From the NCBI GenBank assembly GCA_029204225.1, contig CM055095.1, positions 45,741,446 to 45,805,445 of the forward strand: a DNA stretch of 64,000 nucleotides, in the 5' to 3' direction. A program made the translations under genes and the position numbers. The DNA is from Diphasiastrum complanatum (Eukaryota > Streptophyta > Lycopodiopsida > Lycopodiales > Lycopodiaceae). The notes under the pieces are model-generated. The model was not told the origin of the DNA and ran no database searches. It worked only from the letters and a program-made list of their open reading frames with translations. How positions within the stretch are numbered: the stretch's first letter is position 1; each line of letters starts with the position of its first letter. Positions 10,597 through 24,500 of this stretch are shown piece after piece.

Positions 10597-11759
10597 TGTT
10601 CACAGATTCCTACAAAGAATCTATGAACACAATGGTTCTTCTCTTATCTTGATTTCCAAACCTCTGGAAACCGGGTGTTTCTGCCCGTTCCAGGTAGCTG
10701 GCACGTTAGGATTTATCTTCTTGGATTAAGCCGGTTCAGGCAGAATGGTTTTGCTATTTACTCAGACACGGTTCCCAGCCTGTCAATGGGATGATTAGGA
10801 TTTGAACACTCCAGCTACATGCATACACATTCACATGCAACCAAGACTCGTTCACAGACATATTCGCGTTTCAAACAAGTGAACAATCAGCGATTCTTGC
10901 TTCTAATTAACTCTAGAAATTCAGGGAACAGTAATACAAAAGATTAATCTACCGATCAAGAACAAGAAACAAGAAACTAACCTTCTAACAGCATACTAGT
11001 AATCCAAGAATCAAGAAACACCCATCTCTTGATTCTTGGATAACCCAAGAACAATCAAGAACTGGATTGTTAGAATATATGCAAGATCTGAATCACAATT
11101 CCAGCCTATCTAGTTTATCTGGATGCTGAAAATTACTTAAGCAAGAACAAGAAAACTATTCCACAACTACAATCCAAATTGCATAAGGAAAGAAAGCTAG
11201 AAATCTACCCTTCCCCACATCCACAAACAAGAGAAAGCAAAGCATGTTCAAAGGAGATTCACTCAAGAAAACAGCCATGAACAAGGAGCTCCAAGATTGC
11301 CAATAACTCGTGAAAGATCTTCTTTATTCAACAAGAGTAATGATAAATACAAGTAAAGCTCCCTCACAAGAGAGGGGGGCTCTTAAATAAACAAGAAGGC
11401 TGCCCATGTGGAGCCCAAGTGGCAATTCCACTAATTTAGAAATTCCAAGTGAAATTAGCTCTTCCACTAGAGGTCACCATCAAAAGGTGGCTCACTCTAA
11501 TTTATTTAAGAGGGGTCTACATTTATTACTTTGCCTAGGAATAACACTAGCTCCTACATGGTCATTCCTTCTTGGGATTCACCATGTAGGCTCACATAAA
11601 GATAAATATGTATTCCTAGCTAGCATTCCTCGGCTCTCATGCTCGGCTCTCATCCTCTTTCTGCTCTCCTCCTTTTGAGACCTCCTCGGTCTTGGGTGAG
11701 AGGTGCTCTCTACTTCAGCTTGGCTCGGCATCTAGGGGATTCTCTGGAATCTGCTAACA
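10597..11759 (-). repeat. GypA 3' LTR (1163 bp)
   Basis: On the minus strand it starts TGTTAGCAGATTCC (11759) and ends TGTGAACA-type text at 10597. It matches 30739-31411 and 37043-37325 in the 5' LTR, apart from a roughly 180-bp segment (about 10790-10970) missing there. It keeps the undisturbed site CCACTAGAGGTCACC, into which GypC inserted in the other LTR. The 3' end has an imperfect inverted repeat (10597-10629). Confidence 0.9.
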
Positions 11760-12165
11760 ATATCCACCCCTAATTTGGGACCCACTGCAACACATGACGT
11801 TATTCTGCTTGGCACCTGGAAAAGCGTGGATTCTCAGTCGCTTCGTAAAACCAAGTGCTTATTTGCCGCAAAATTGTTTCGCAAAATTTTGAGATTCCTC
11901 AATGGCCTCTACATCCCGGCCCTCTTGAGAACCTCCTGCGAGTCCTGCTCGCCTCGTCGTCTTGTTGTCTGTTTGCGCTCGCTCGTTTTTCTCCCTAAGG
12001 CTTCAAATACTTGGAAGCGGAGCTTGCTTCCGTATTTTAACAGCCCCAGGTACTCGCACTTTCTCGATGAAGCCCATTTCTTGCCAGTCTTCTATCATGG
12101 TGACGTACCGGGACAACATAAAGGCCGCTCTGTAGTAAAGTCAGGCCATCATTTCATGATCGTCT

Positions 12166-15100
12166 TCAGTCCTGGAGGGCTACGTTGGGATTGATCCGTA
12201 TTGGATCTAAGCCACGATCCCAAAAATATTCTTGATTCATCAAGAAGGCCATTGATCTGCAATACTCGGCACTTTCTTGTACGCACAGACCGGCGTTAGA
12301 CTTGTACTTGTGCCCAGAATCTAATAGTTGTAATCTCAGGTCGTCCATGGAGGTATTTTCGAGATTCCTGGAATTACCTGCCAGTTTACCACTTCGACTC
12401 GTGGTCGCTCTGTTGGCTAGGGATTTCTTCGTTTGAGTGGCATATAAAAAGGATCGATTCTCTTCCATGCCGGCGCCTTCAGGTATCTTGCAGCTGTCTG
12501 CTATCCTTTAGGACCTTGTTCCGCCACTCAGGTTGTGGTTGCAGCGCCGCAATGATCTCAGCCCTTGTGGAGTATTGGCTTTGATCGATTTCTTCTCTGC
12601 CACCCCTCATGTTGCGAGGGTATCTCCTTTCGAACCTTTCGGACTCTTTGGTGTCCGCCAAGTTATTTTTTGGCATGGTAGGTAAGGCTGCCCTACGTTG
12701 TTGTGCTGGCTTTGCCAGATAGTCGTCCAGGGCCTTGGTGCCCGTATCGCTCTCTTTTGCCCGCTCGCTTGTGGAAGGCTCTGCTTCGCTCGCATCCGTA
12801 GGTTTGGGCGAGAATCTGCGTGTTTTTGGCGGATCAGCCAGGAAGTCATCATCGCCACCAATGTCGGTGTTAGTCTCTGGAAGGTCAGGGATGGAGTGAT
12901 CAGGAGAGAGAGGCATAGGAACGACAGGTTTAGGAGGAGCTGGATTTAACAAATTGTAGGCCACACCGGGGGAACTGAGCCATTTTAAGAACTCATCCCG
13001 TCGGGCCAGGTACGTCTCAGCAGGTCCTTGAGAAGGTTTCAAAAAACTGCTAGGAGGAGATTGAGAGGAGGAACAAGGTGGACAATTGGGTAAGTTGGAA
13101 TGAATGTTTCAGAGAGATTAAATGCAGAGTAGGAAGAGGGTTTGAAGGTGGGAGGGGGAAGGGGAAAAACTCCAGAAGCAGCCTTAGTTCCGGTCGTCCG
13201 AACCCGAACTACCACCAAATTGCTGGGTTCGCCCATCATTGTTGCCCGCTCCATCATCTCTGTCATCGTCCCTTGGTTTATTGTCAGAAATTCCCGCTTG
13301 GCCTTGCACGCCGTGTTCCAAAGCTGGTTCACTTTGTCCAAGACTTGCTACAGCTTCGTCATTTCTTCTAACTGCTTCTGGGACTCGAGGATGATCTTTG
13401 CCTGTTTGGCCGCAGCGTTCTCATAATTCTTCTTTTCGGCTTCTCTTTCTTGAATCGGCCGCACGTACTTTTCCATCCGGATGGCTGGAGCTTGTGGAGC
13501 TTGAAATTGTATGTCTTCAAGCTTGACCAGAGGGGCATCAACTATCGTCGCGCTAGACGATCCATCTCGTGACTCTGTTATCTGCCCTGCCATCGCGGAT
13601 TTTATTTCCTCTGTCTCTTTTTCTTTTTCTTTTTCTTTTATTTTCTTTTTTTGTTGGGCGATTGTTTGGTCCTGATGTTTGACCTTATTTTCCAGAACCT
13701 TCTGTTGGCTCACCAACCAGTGCATGTGGTAACTGGTTTCGGACAGCCTAATCATCGAACGCTTCGCTGCTTCGGAGAGCTCTTCGGGGTTAGAGATAGT
13801 TGGATACTGATCGCGGGCATGAGTGGGTGATGTTAGTCCAAAAAATATACGTTGCTGAGGAAGTGAAGGTGACAATGGAGGAAGTGGAGAGATGACATTA
13901 GTAGAGACGGTAGTGGTGGTTATTGGAACAGTGGTGGTGGTGATTAGTGGTGGAGTCAGACTTCCTCCTGACTGATCCGCTTTGCCCTCTTCGTCATCCC
14001 TAATATCCATCAGGTCCGCAGCATCAAAGTGTGTTGAAGTGTCCGTGAGAACGTGGACTTGTTGGGCCTGTTCTTGCTGAGCTGCTCCCATGTCTTGGGG
14101 AATGATATTCCCCTCTCCTCCCTTCCCCAAAAGTGGTGCCTTTGGTGAGGTTGGCGGCGTTGGCATGGTAATCCTTAATCTGGTGGCACGCCTTGTGTAT
14201 TTGTGCCCGTGTTTGCTGCCGTAGATGTGGCTGCTCCATCACCCCCGTCGAGTGTGTGTGAGGGTGAGAAGTGCTGCTTGGATGTTGTGGATGAGGTTGA
14301 GCTGCCATTTGTCGAGCTCAACGACGCCGAATGCGATGGAGTGGCTTGGCTCGTAGCTCGTGGTTTCCTCTGAGTGGCTCTCCCTCAGATTCTGACTCTT
14401 CTGAGTCTGTGGCATGTGTAGATCTCTTCTTTGCCATGAGTTTTATTCTCGTCCTCTGCTGGCGTGTTTCAAGCAGCTTCGCCTTGGAGGTATCTATCTC
14501 GTGTGTTGCTGAAGATCCTCCTGCTGCTGGATCTTGTTGGGAGGCTGGTGGTGTAGGCTGCTTTGTCACCAGCTTGATTATACTTGGATTTGGCCTTTTT
14601 GGTGCTGGCCCTTGTGGTGATGACGTCTATGTTCTGGATCTCTTGGACTTCTTGGACGCAATCGGTATGTCCCAAGCTTTGTCTGCTATTTGTAGTAACC
14701 CATGTAGTTGGTTGCCGTTCATCACCTGCTTCAAAGTGAGATCTGTCATGAGATAACCAAGCATGGTGGTTGGCTGCTTGTTTTTGATGCATTCATGGAG
14801 GCAGTTCGAGGCAAACTGGGCCCAATCATATAGATTTTGGCCATGCAGTCGTGAATCTGCCATCATGTGGAACAGGGACATCGGGATCCGCATGATCTTG
14901 GACTTATAACGCTGGGTGTATTTGGTTAAGTAAGCACAAGCAGCAGCTAGAGCCGGATCATTAATGGCATCAAACCGATACCCATCCTTGGTCTTCCACT
15001 TGTCAACAGATGGATCGATGAATTTGAAGTATGCTATGGTCTAGATCTTCTGCAATGTTCTGGTGACTACATTTGGTCCTCGAGGAAAACCAAAATTGTG

Positions 15101-15391
15101 GAGATCTACACCAAAAAGAAGTATGTTGTAGACATAGTTTTTGTTGGGAGGAACTATGATCTGGCATGATCTAGCATGACTGGCAGTAGCATTGTAATTG
15201 GCGTACGCCATGTGTAACAGATATGGGCTCTGATAACCTGTCAGGACAAGAACTTGAAATTCAATCTCTTTGAAAAACTGCTGTGCCTGCTGGTACCAGG
15301 TTGTCATTTATTGAATATCCAGGTGCCCCATCTGGATATCTATCTTATTTGCATCTGGGTCATCTGAACTGGAGGACTGGTTGGAAGACAT
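12166..15391 (-). pseudogene. GypA extra ORF downstream of integrase
   Basis: A broken reading frame of about 1070 codons runs from a Met at 15391 (start MSSNQSSSSDDPDANK) to a TGA at 12166. Breaks: TAA near 15305, TAG at 15041, 14627 and 13348, TGA near 14318, and frameshifts near 14170, 13040 and 12480. Part 1 (15300-14630) is helical and hydrophobic-rich (for example P-M-S-L-F-H-M-M-A-D-S-R). Part 2 is basic, Ser/Pro-rich and low-complexity. Part 3 has a coiled coil near 13600-13690 (KKKIKEKEKEKETEE). The end is acidic and Pro-rich. No transmembrane segment or known domain was recognised. Athila/Tat elements can carry an extra ORF here; the role of this one is unknown. Confidence 0.6.
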
Positions 15392-15435
15392 GTTGGAAAC
15401 TGGAGAAAAATGAGACTCTGGAAAAAATGGCGCGG

Positions 15436-16575
15436 TTGAGATTTGAGACAGAGTTAAGAGAGGCTTGGCTCGGTCGAGACTGTGACGGGTGGGCGAGGTC
15501 GAGGTGCTGACGGAGGACACGGTTGAGATGGTGACAGATGGCCGCGGTTGAGATGGTGACAGATGGCCACGGTCGAGATGCTGAAGAGGACGCGGTTGAG
15601 ATGGTGACAGATGGCCACGGTCGAGATGTTAAAGAAAGGACGCGGTTGAAATGGAAGTGATGGTTCGGTGAGAAGCCGAGGTGTAGAACGGCACGGTTAT
15701 GAGGAAGAAGGTGGATGGAGTTAGGTCGGAATGGAAAAAAGAGTGGATGAAGTAGGATGGTTGAAAGACTGAAATATGTGTGTAGGCTGTTGGCAGTAAA
15801 TGGAAGTTTGGATAGACGGAATGGATAGGTTATGGTTATAGGAGAGTAGGTGAGATGGTGATAAGTTTGTGATGGTGATGGTTCGAAAAATGGTGTTTCA
15901 CAATAGTGAAACTAGAGCATGATGCGTGCTCCAACTGCACTACCCCTCAGTGCTTCGATGTGCAAAAGGTTTACCTTATGGCGATATTAGGTTTTTTGTA
16001 TCTTTGGTGATGGCGCTCAGACTTGTTGTAGGATGATAACTGGTGATGGTCAATGGACGGAGTGTATGAAGGATGACTGATCGATGGAGTGTAAGAGCGC
16101 CAGGATTGAGTATGTTTGCAAGAAGATCGGCAGAAAGTAGTCGCATGAAGGCTTTAATATTCGCACGTCGCTGAGGTAAGAATGTGTTTGTTGTTGATGT
16201 ATTTATGGTCATTCTTCAATTCTCCTCGGTCGAGATTTCTAAAAGCGCCCAACGCGGTCGACATCGTAACGGGAAGACGCGGTCGAGGTTTCAAAAAATC
16301 TTGAGGAACTGCGTTGTCGCGGCCCGGTCGAGATTTGAAGGTGGAGACTCGGTCAAGACGGTAAGCAGGTGACTCAGTTGAGATGTTGAAGTGATGGCTC
16401 GGTTGAGGTGTTGACGTGATGGCCCGGTTGAGGTGTTGACGAACCGGCGCGGTCGAGATGTTGAGCAAATGATGCGGTCGAGATGGTGACATATGGCGCG
16501 GTCGCGATGGTGACCAAATGACGCGGTCGAGATGGTGACCAAATGACGCGGTCGAGATGGTGACCAATGTCTTTG
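15436..16575. repeat. 24-25-bp minisatellite array 1 of GypA
   Basis: About 22 degenerate units share a core CGGTCGAGATGGTGAC (plus strand). The densest runs are 15436-15660 and 16229-16570; the middle is more decayed. The same core forms the array at 29965-30655. It lies between integrase and the extra ORF, possibly as the leader of that ORF. The frames through it, with S-T-A-P and L-D-R-V repeats, are translations of the repeat. 16576-16977 holds no recognised feature. Confidence 0.9.
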
Positions 16576-16977
16576 AGTACTTCATCTCAGTAATGGTGTT
16601 GTAGAACTTTATGAAGTAGATTTTGACAGTGTCTAGAAATAGAAGTTCTCAGTAGACTGAACTATCTCAGTGATCAGATCTATGCTAGATGTGGAAGATC
16701 TGAGATAACATAACTGTAGCAGTGAACTCGATCTAAAATGGTATAGAACCTATCCATGTGAGCTAGACCATCAGTGGTTGGCCTATAACACTCTCTGTGA
16801 ATAGACATGGATGAGATTAAAACATTATTTGGAATAAGATGCAATAAAGACTAATAGAGGCAGTCAAAAAGCATAAACAAAATAAGATACAAACAATAAC
16901 AATAAAAAATAACACTAATGAAGATCAGAAAAAAAAAGAAAAAAAGTGTAACATAAATATATACAAGAGGTATGGAG

Positions 16978-19900
16978 TTATATTGGGTCAACAAAAAACA
17001 ACTCTTCGTAATACCGTCGTAGACGACCACCATTGACGACAATGTCTAGGAGTGCTCCGTGAAGTGCTTGCAGTTGGACTGCTCCATTAGGAAAGATTTT
17101 ATTGATAACATAAGGTGATTCGCTTCTGAATTTCAGTTTTCCTAAATGCTTCTAAGACGTGTAAAGAAGCACCTGATCACCTAAGTGTAAATCTTTATTG
17201 TGCAGGTGACGATCATGGCAGGCTTTTTGGCGACGTTTGTTAACCAATTGTGTGTGATACGATATGAGTCGAGTCTCACACAATTGGGCTAACGTAAATA
17301 GCCTGTTTTTGACTTCTTGTTCAATTGCAACATCCTCACAGAGATCTGTGGAGAAAGCTTGCATGACTCGCAAGGAAGGTACTAGGAATTCAACAGGCAT
17401 TACTACCTCTTGACCATATACGAGGTGGAATGGGGTAACCCATCCAGTCGCCTTCTTGGGAGTTGTGCGATACGCCCAAATAGCGGAGAACAGTTTGGTT
17501 TCCCAATCTAATCGGCTTGTTTCTACTATCTTGGTCAAGATCTTACAAATCGTCTTGTTGGTGGACTCGGCTTGGCCATTACATCTAGGATAGTACCGGA
17601 GTACTTTTGCGATGAACAACAAGGTAATGGCGGAGGAGATTATCGATCACTTCGTTTAAGAAGTGTGTGTCGCGGTCACTAACAAAACGCGTAATAATGT
17701 TTTCATACAAAAAACGCACTACCGTCTTCGCATTAGCGTCCTTTGTTGCACGAGCTTCTACCCACTTAGTTGCATAATATGTGGCGATCAAGATATATCG
17801 TGCTTGGGTATGCTGGACTGATGGGCCCAACAAAGTCGATACCCCACTTATGGAAGGCTTCGCCTTCTATAATGGGTGTCAACGGTGTGAAGTTGGCTTT
17901 TGTATTTTTCTTGGCTCGTTGGCAAGCATCACATGTTTTAATTATAGCAAAGGTATCCTCAAACAGTGATGGCCACCATAAGCCCACTCGAAGTATGACT
18001 TTAGCAGTCGCGTCAGCCGAAAAGTGACCGCCACCAATGCCCTCATGTGCCTGAGATATGATAGGACGTATCTCAGATTCATAAACACATTTGCGTATAA
18101 TATCGTCAGCGCCCCTTTTATATAATCGTCCTGCGATGAGTTGAAAGGGTGCTGCCTTTAGCAGAAATGCAAAAATTCTCTTTTTGCTACCGTATTTAGG
18201 CCCTCTTTGAGTCGGCCTGTGGTTAGGAACTGAGTGATTTCCTCAACCCATAAGGGTGTGGCATCAATCTGAAACAGACATGCATCAGGAAGATCGTCGT
18301 TTACTGGTGCATCTGCCTTTTCAGCATTAGGAAGTCGGGAAAGGTGATCGGCATGAAATGTTGTGTTCCTTTCCTGACGACTACTCGGAAATTGAATTCC
18401 TCAAGTATTAACAGCCATCGAGCTATACGTCCCATTTTACAGGATTTATTAACAATATATAACAAGGCTTGATGGTATGTATAGAAGGCAAAGGTTTGGC
18501 CTAGTAAATAATGTTTGAGTTGTTGTACAGCGTAGACCATGGCCAATCCTTCTCTCTATGTTGTTGTGTAGTTTACTTCAGCAGGCACCAGTTGCCTGCT
18601 CAAAGAAACGTATTCGAGAATCCTTCATACTCGCCCGGTTGTGCTAGGAGACCCCCGATGGCATACTTACTTGCGTCTGTATGTACGTGGAACTCCTTCG
18701 TGTAGTCTAGGGAACGAAGTATGGTAGCTGTGGTGAGCGCTTTTTTTAACTCCTCAAAAGCTTTGATGCGCTCCTCGGTCCATCTAGGGTCTACCAGAAC
18801 TAAATAAACGAGTCGCACCTTAACAGCGTAATCAATTATGAAGATGCGGTAATAGTTAGTGTGGCCTAGGAACACGTAAACTTCTTTCACCATGGTGGGG
18901 ATAGGCATCTCAACTATAACCTTGATTTTCGAAGGATCTGTAGAAATACCATCCTTCGAAATGATATGTCCAAGGACAACCCCATGGGGTACCCAGATTT
19001 GACATTTCTCAGGGTTTAGTGAGATTCCAAACCTACGACGGCGAATGAAGATCTTTTCTAGAGCATCAAGGTGCTTGTCCGCGGAGGAATGTACACCAAG
19101 GTCATCAAGATAGATCTCAACAATCCTGTGTAGCAAGTCTTGGAAGGCCATTTGCATGACCCACTGAAATGTTGAAGGGGCGTTACATAAGCCAAAAGGC
19201 ATGACATTATAAGCATAAACGTCGTTTTCTGTGGCAAACGCAGTTTTGTGTCTATCTTCTGGAGCAATTTGGACCAAAAATAGCCACTAAACCCATCTAA
19301 GAAGCTGAAAGCTTCAACTCTTGCCATTTCCTCGAGGATTTGTGTAGTTAAGGGTAAGGGAAAATGGTCTTTTTTCGTAACCGCGTTAAGATTATTTAGG
19401 TCGACGCAGATACGAAGTTTGCCGTTCTTCTTGGGTACTATCACAATGGGTGATACCCAATCAGTATGTTGGACTTCGTAGACGAAGCCAGCATCCAGCA
19501 ATTTCTTAATATCTTCATCGATCCGCTCGCGATAAACAGGGTTACTTCTGTAGGGCTTAGCCCGAATAGGCTTAGCGTTCTCCTCTAAAGGAATAGCATG
19601 GACCGCTATTTCAGGCGGGACCCCTTTCATTTCAGTACAATTCCATGCAAATACATCCCTGTATTTGCGGAGTAAGGTCTCCAGATCAAAAACTTGACCT
19701 GGCGTGAGGTGGACTCCAACGTGAACAGTGTGATCTACATCCTCATCAGGATCTTTAGGATTTAGCTCTATGGTTTTTGCTAGTCCTTCAAAGGATTGGG
19801 AAACTTTTGTAGGTTCCCGTTTGGTTGTGGCAACTGGATGACCACATCATCAAGTGTGAAGTCCTTAAACTTGCATGGTAGATCAAAAGGTGGTTCCACA

Positions 19901-21138
19901 AAGTACTTCGGAACTTTGGGAATCACTTGTGTGGATGCGCTATCAGATGCGGATGCTTGATCGGATGGTTTGTCCTTTGTCTGTTCAGACAATGGCTTGA
20001 TAGGTTTTTTAAGCTTCTCTCGCATTTGTTTTTGTCTCTCGGTTAAATTTGTGTCGATGATTTTGTTTGGAACCGAGGTTTTCTAATTTGTTGAGGAGGC
20101 GGTGTTGTTGCCTCTCGAATCATGTCTGCATCTATTGTATCCCAGACTTCGTCTGGATACATGTCCCATGTGTATACTTTGGGTTTGGGCCTATATGTTG
20201 GGGGGTGTTGGGTACTTTGGAGGTCAGTTGCACATGAGTCAAAGGCCCTCACGACTTTATCTCCTGTGGAATGGATTTCGGCGGATAATGTTTGTTATCT
20301 AGATAAAAGAGCACATGTTCATCCGTCATTTCAACATCATTCGTGGAAAGAATACCTTCTTCCGAAACTTGTGTGGCGGTGACACTAGGTTCTCCTAGGC
20401 ACCAAGCTATGGGAATGGGGTCGATCATCATAAGGGGAATGATGGGTGTGTCAATGTCCGTAGAAAATGGTAGAATATACACTTCTTCTGCAGCTGTTTC
20501 GATACGACATCTATTGGAATTAGCACAGTCCACAGTGGCTAGTGCTTGACCCCAATTTATAATGTCGGTTGATCTCATATAGTGTCCTTTGGGTTGGATC
20601 GGGACGCTATCTGATTCGTCATAAGTTGTTGACGACCAATCATCATATCCTTGGCGGGCTTTATATGGCCAGTCGAGTCAACAGTGACTTCTTTTTCATT
20701 ATTGCCGAAGGTTATCTTGCTTCTCTTCCAATCCTGAACAACACCTGCCATCTGGAGCCAGGGTGTACCAAGAAGGAGCTGATATGTATTTGCATCATCT
20801 GGTAAATCGAGAATTATGCAATCTATAGTAAATTTGACTCCTGCAATACGGACTGGTATATTCGATAAGTGACCTGCAGGGTCTGGGACTCGCTGATCGG
20901 CCATACGAAGATTGTAACATGGCTGATCTAATTTATGGAATCCCCATGACTTTGCTAGTGACAAAGCCATTATGTTTACGCCGGATCCACTATCAAGGAT
21001 AGCGGATACTGCAGGATAATCTTTATAGGTCATATTTAAGGTGATGCTAGTCCCCTTAGCAACACCGATGTTCATTAGATTCATAGGAATCTGAGGAATT
21101 TCTGGAATCTTGTCTGGTTTTCGTTGTTCATCTAGAAT
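16978..21138 (-). pseudogene. GypA pol: protease, RT, RNase H, integrase
   Basis: Order on the minus strand: aspartic protease (21084-20575; active site L-D-S-G-S), a linker (20578-19780), RT (19630-18600; E-I-Y-L-D-D-L at the catalytic box, with a frameshift near 19270), RNase H (about 18720-18301; H-T-D-A-S-K), integrase with the zinc motif C-D-A-C-Q (about 17930) and the catalytic D-F-V-G-P, S-D-R-D and N-G-Q-A-E-S-T-N blocks over 17930-17540. Pol ends at a TAA at 16978 after G-G-R-L-R-R-Y-Y. Frameshifts, plus TAG at 17152 where the frame resumes K-H-L-G-K-L, make it dead. GypB separates it from its gag. Confidence 0.85.
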
Positions 21139-21143
21139 AGTGG

Positions 21144-21499
21144 TGTAATAGATCCTAACACCACAGTAGGGTAAACACTAACTGATCCACCCAACCTTGC
21201 CTACTCCCTGATATAGAGTAAGCCCCTCCTAGCCCAGTGTGAGAACTGGTAGCATGCAACTGCCAAGTGTCGTCCACGTGGCACTGACGTGGCCGACTAC
21301 ACGTCGGGACACAACTGGGGGCCCTGTCCTGCTGACAGGGTCCCTAGACTGTGTTAGGCCCGCCATGGCTATGGACCGTGCTGGGGCACACTACTCACTG
21401 TCTTGCCCTATTGGTCGTGTACGCTGGACACAACCCTGACTGTGGTATCTGACCTATCTGTGTTCTCTAGGGTTCGGCACTGGTCACGAGCTCGTCACA
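21144..21499 (-). repeat. GypB 3' LTR (356 bp)
   Basis: Minus strand TGTGACGAGCTCGTG... to ...GGATCTATTACA. It is preceded on that strand by the purine tract AAGGGGGAGGGAG. It differs from the 27021 LTR mainly by an 11-bp block near 21280. Confidence 0.93.
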
Positions 21500-21509
21500 C
21501 TCCCTCCCC

Positions 21510-24500
21510 CTTAAGAACCGTCTTGGTCCTCTAAGACAAAGTCTGGAAAAATCTTGCGAAGGACGCTGCCTCTTTCCCAAGTGGCATTCTCAAAAGGCTG
21601 ATCATTCCACTAGACCAGATATTCTCGGTATAGAGTATGACGAGTCTGCGTCTCTCTACTATCAAGAATCTCTTCTAGTTCATGTGGAGGTTGCTGAGGA
21701 TCCAATGGGAGAACTAGAACACTGTCCCCTACCAGATTTTCTGATCTGGTTAAGGCTTTTCGTAACTGACTTACATGAAAGACTGGAAATACCTTACTAT
21801 TGTGTGGGAGTTCTAGTTCATAGGTGACCTCGCCTAGTCTCCTACTGATGGTAAAGTGACCACAATACCTTGGAGACAACTTAGCACACACTCCTGATTT
21901 GAGTGTTTTAGAGTCAACTGGAACTCTCAAGTAGACTTTCTCACCAGCGGAGAACTGCACATCCCGTCTGTGTGGATCTGCATAATGCCTGGCTCGATCC
22001 TGGGACTGCCTAATGCTACGCTTAACATGTTCTATCATATGGTTTAGGTCCTCTAAAAAGTTTCTGGCTGCTTCAACTTTTTCTTGTTTGAACCCTACAG
22101 CTGTGGGTGAGCGTGGTTGAAAACCATACATCAGCATAAATGGGCTGTATCCCGTAGCTGAATGTTTGGTACTGTTATAAGCAAACTCTAATATCGAGAG
22201 ATACTCCTCCCAATTAGTTTGCTTCTTGCTGACGTATGCACAAAGCATATCCTCCAACACCTTATTTACCCTTAAACTTATTGTCCCGGTCGCTGACTAT
22301 GCCGAAAGGTAGACCGTACAATTTAAATAGCCTGTCTACAAACAACCTCGCTAACTCTGGAGCTCTAACTGTTGTTTTGGTCAGAATAAAATGAGCCATT
22401 TTGGTCAAACGGTCAAATGTGACCCATATTGCGTCATTACCCTTTTGGGTTTTAGGCAGGCCTACTATAAAATCCATGGAGATACTCTCCCATTTACCAG
22501 CTGGTATTTCTAAGGGCTGCAACAACCCTCCTGCCTTTAAACGCTCTGCTTTATTTACTTGACATTTTTGGCAACTAGTTACATATTGTTGGACATCCTT
22601 TTTCATACTAGGCCAGAAAAATTGCCTACGAAGAAGTTCATAGGTCTTCTGTATGCCTGGGTGTCCCACACTAGGATTGTCATGACGTTCATATAGGACC
22701 TACTGCCTATAATCCTCTGAATTGGGGACAGATACTCTATCTCTATAGAGCAAGTACTCATTCTGAATGCAATATTGTTTCCATTTGAATCCTTGAGTCA
22801 ACTGATCCTCAACCACTGGGGTTTGCTTGGGTAATACAGGCTCAAAATCCTCAACGTCATCTGACGTATACTCGGACTCATCATCATCCTCAACGGAAGC
22901 TGCCGTATTCTTGGATGAACTGGCACCAGCCCCGGGAACTGGTTCTGGAGTCTGTAACTGTCAGCTCTGGACTGAGTTCCAAATCGTAGAGAAGAATGCA
23001 TCATGCTGGCACTTCCCTCTCAAGGACTCGAGTAACGCATTACGAATCTGAGTAAAACTCAACTCGTTTATCATAGGCATTGTGCTAAGGGCATCTGCTA
23101 CTGTATTGAATTTCCCCCATCTATATCTGATAGACATATCAAACTCTTGCATCAACTCTGCCCAACGAGCTTTCCGACCTCTAAGCTCAGGTTGATTGCA
23201 AAGGTATCTGAGGCTTTCATGGTCTGTCAGGACCTCAAAGTTGGCACCATACAAATAATGCCTCCAAGTCTTAAGGGCATGGACTATAGAAAAGAGTTCC
23301 TTTTCATAAGCATTGTACCTAGTCTGAGCTGGCTCGAGTTTTTTACTCTCGAACGCAATTGGTCGTCCACTCTGAGTTAGTACAACACCTATTACAAAGT
23401 CGCTAGCATCTGTTTCGACCACAAATGGCTGATTGGGGTCGACGACTTTTAAAGCTGGTGCTGAAGCTAAGGCTGTTTTGAGAGCATCAAAGCTCTCCTG
23501 CTGTGCGGGCTCCCAAATGAACTCCTTTCCCTTCCCCTTAAGAAGATTTGTCATAGGGACTGCTATCTGAGCATATTCCTTGACAAATCGTTTGTAATAT
23601 CCCGCCAAACCAAGAAAGATTTGAAGTTCTAAAATATTTTGAGGTCTCAGCCAACTGAGTATGGCTTTAACCTTATTCGGGTCCATTTTAATCCCATCTG
23701 ACGAGATAATGTGACCCAAATATGCTACTTCTTCTACGAAGAATTCACACTTGGATTGTTTAGCATAAAGCTTATGCTTTCTGAACAGTCGAAACACCTT
23801 TCTGAGGTATTTTAGATGCTCCTTCCTCGTTTTGCTGTAGACGAGGATGTCATCTAAAAATACGACTACAAATTTACCCAAGTATGGTCTGAGGACACTG
23901 TTCATCAAGGTCATAAAGGTAGCTGGAGCATTTGTGAGCCCAAATGGCATCACCTTAAACTCATAATGACCGTGACGAGTCCTTAAAGCTGTTTTCGGAA
24001 CATCATCCGATTTTATATGGACCTGATGGTATCCCGATCTGAGGTCTATTTTACTGAAAATTTTAGCCCCGTCGAGTTGATCAAACAACTCGTCTGCCCG
24101 AGGCATAGGTTCTTTATTTTGACTTTATTGAGGGCTCTGTAATCTACGCAAAGACGCATAGACCCCTCTTTCTTTTTCACCAAAAGGACTGGTGAGGCCC
24201 ATGGTGAACTACTAGTCTGAATTTGGCCTTTCCCAAGATAATCTGTTAACTGCCTAGTTATTTCTTCATCCTTTGTTCGACTGACCCGATACGGAGGTTT
24301 AGAAACAGGTGTTGTACCTGGTACTAGGTTTATTACATGATCTACCTCTCTGCCAGGTGGCAAACCATGTGGCAAATCTTCAGGAAAAACATCTTTAAAT
24401 TTAGACAATAAAGTTTCTAATTTACTGATTTTCTACTATAAAGAACTGGAAATAGAAACTTCAAGAATAAACTGAAAGTCACATAAGAATACCTGATCGT

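Noticed and set aside
11406-11678. Plus-strand ORF repeated at 37061-37252
   Set aside because: It lies in the two GypA LTRs, antisense to the element; no protein family fits.
15436-16585. Minus-strand ORFs with S-T-A-P and L-D-R-V repeats as a repetitive protein
   Set aside because: All frames of the 24-25-bp minisatellite give such patterns; there is no independent sign of coding.
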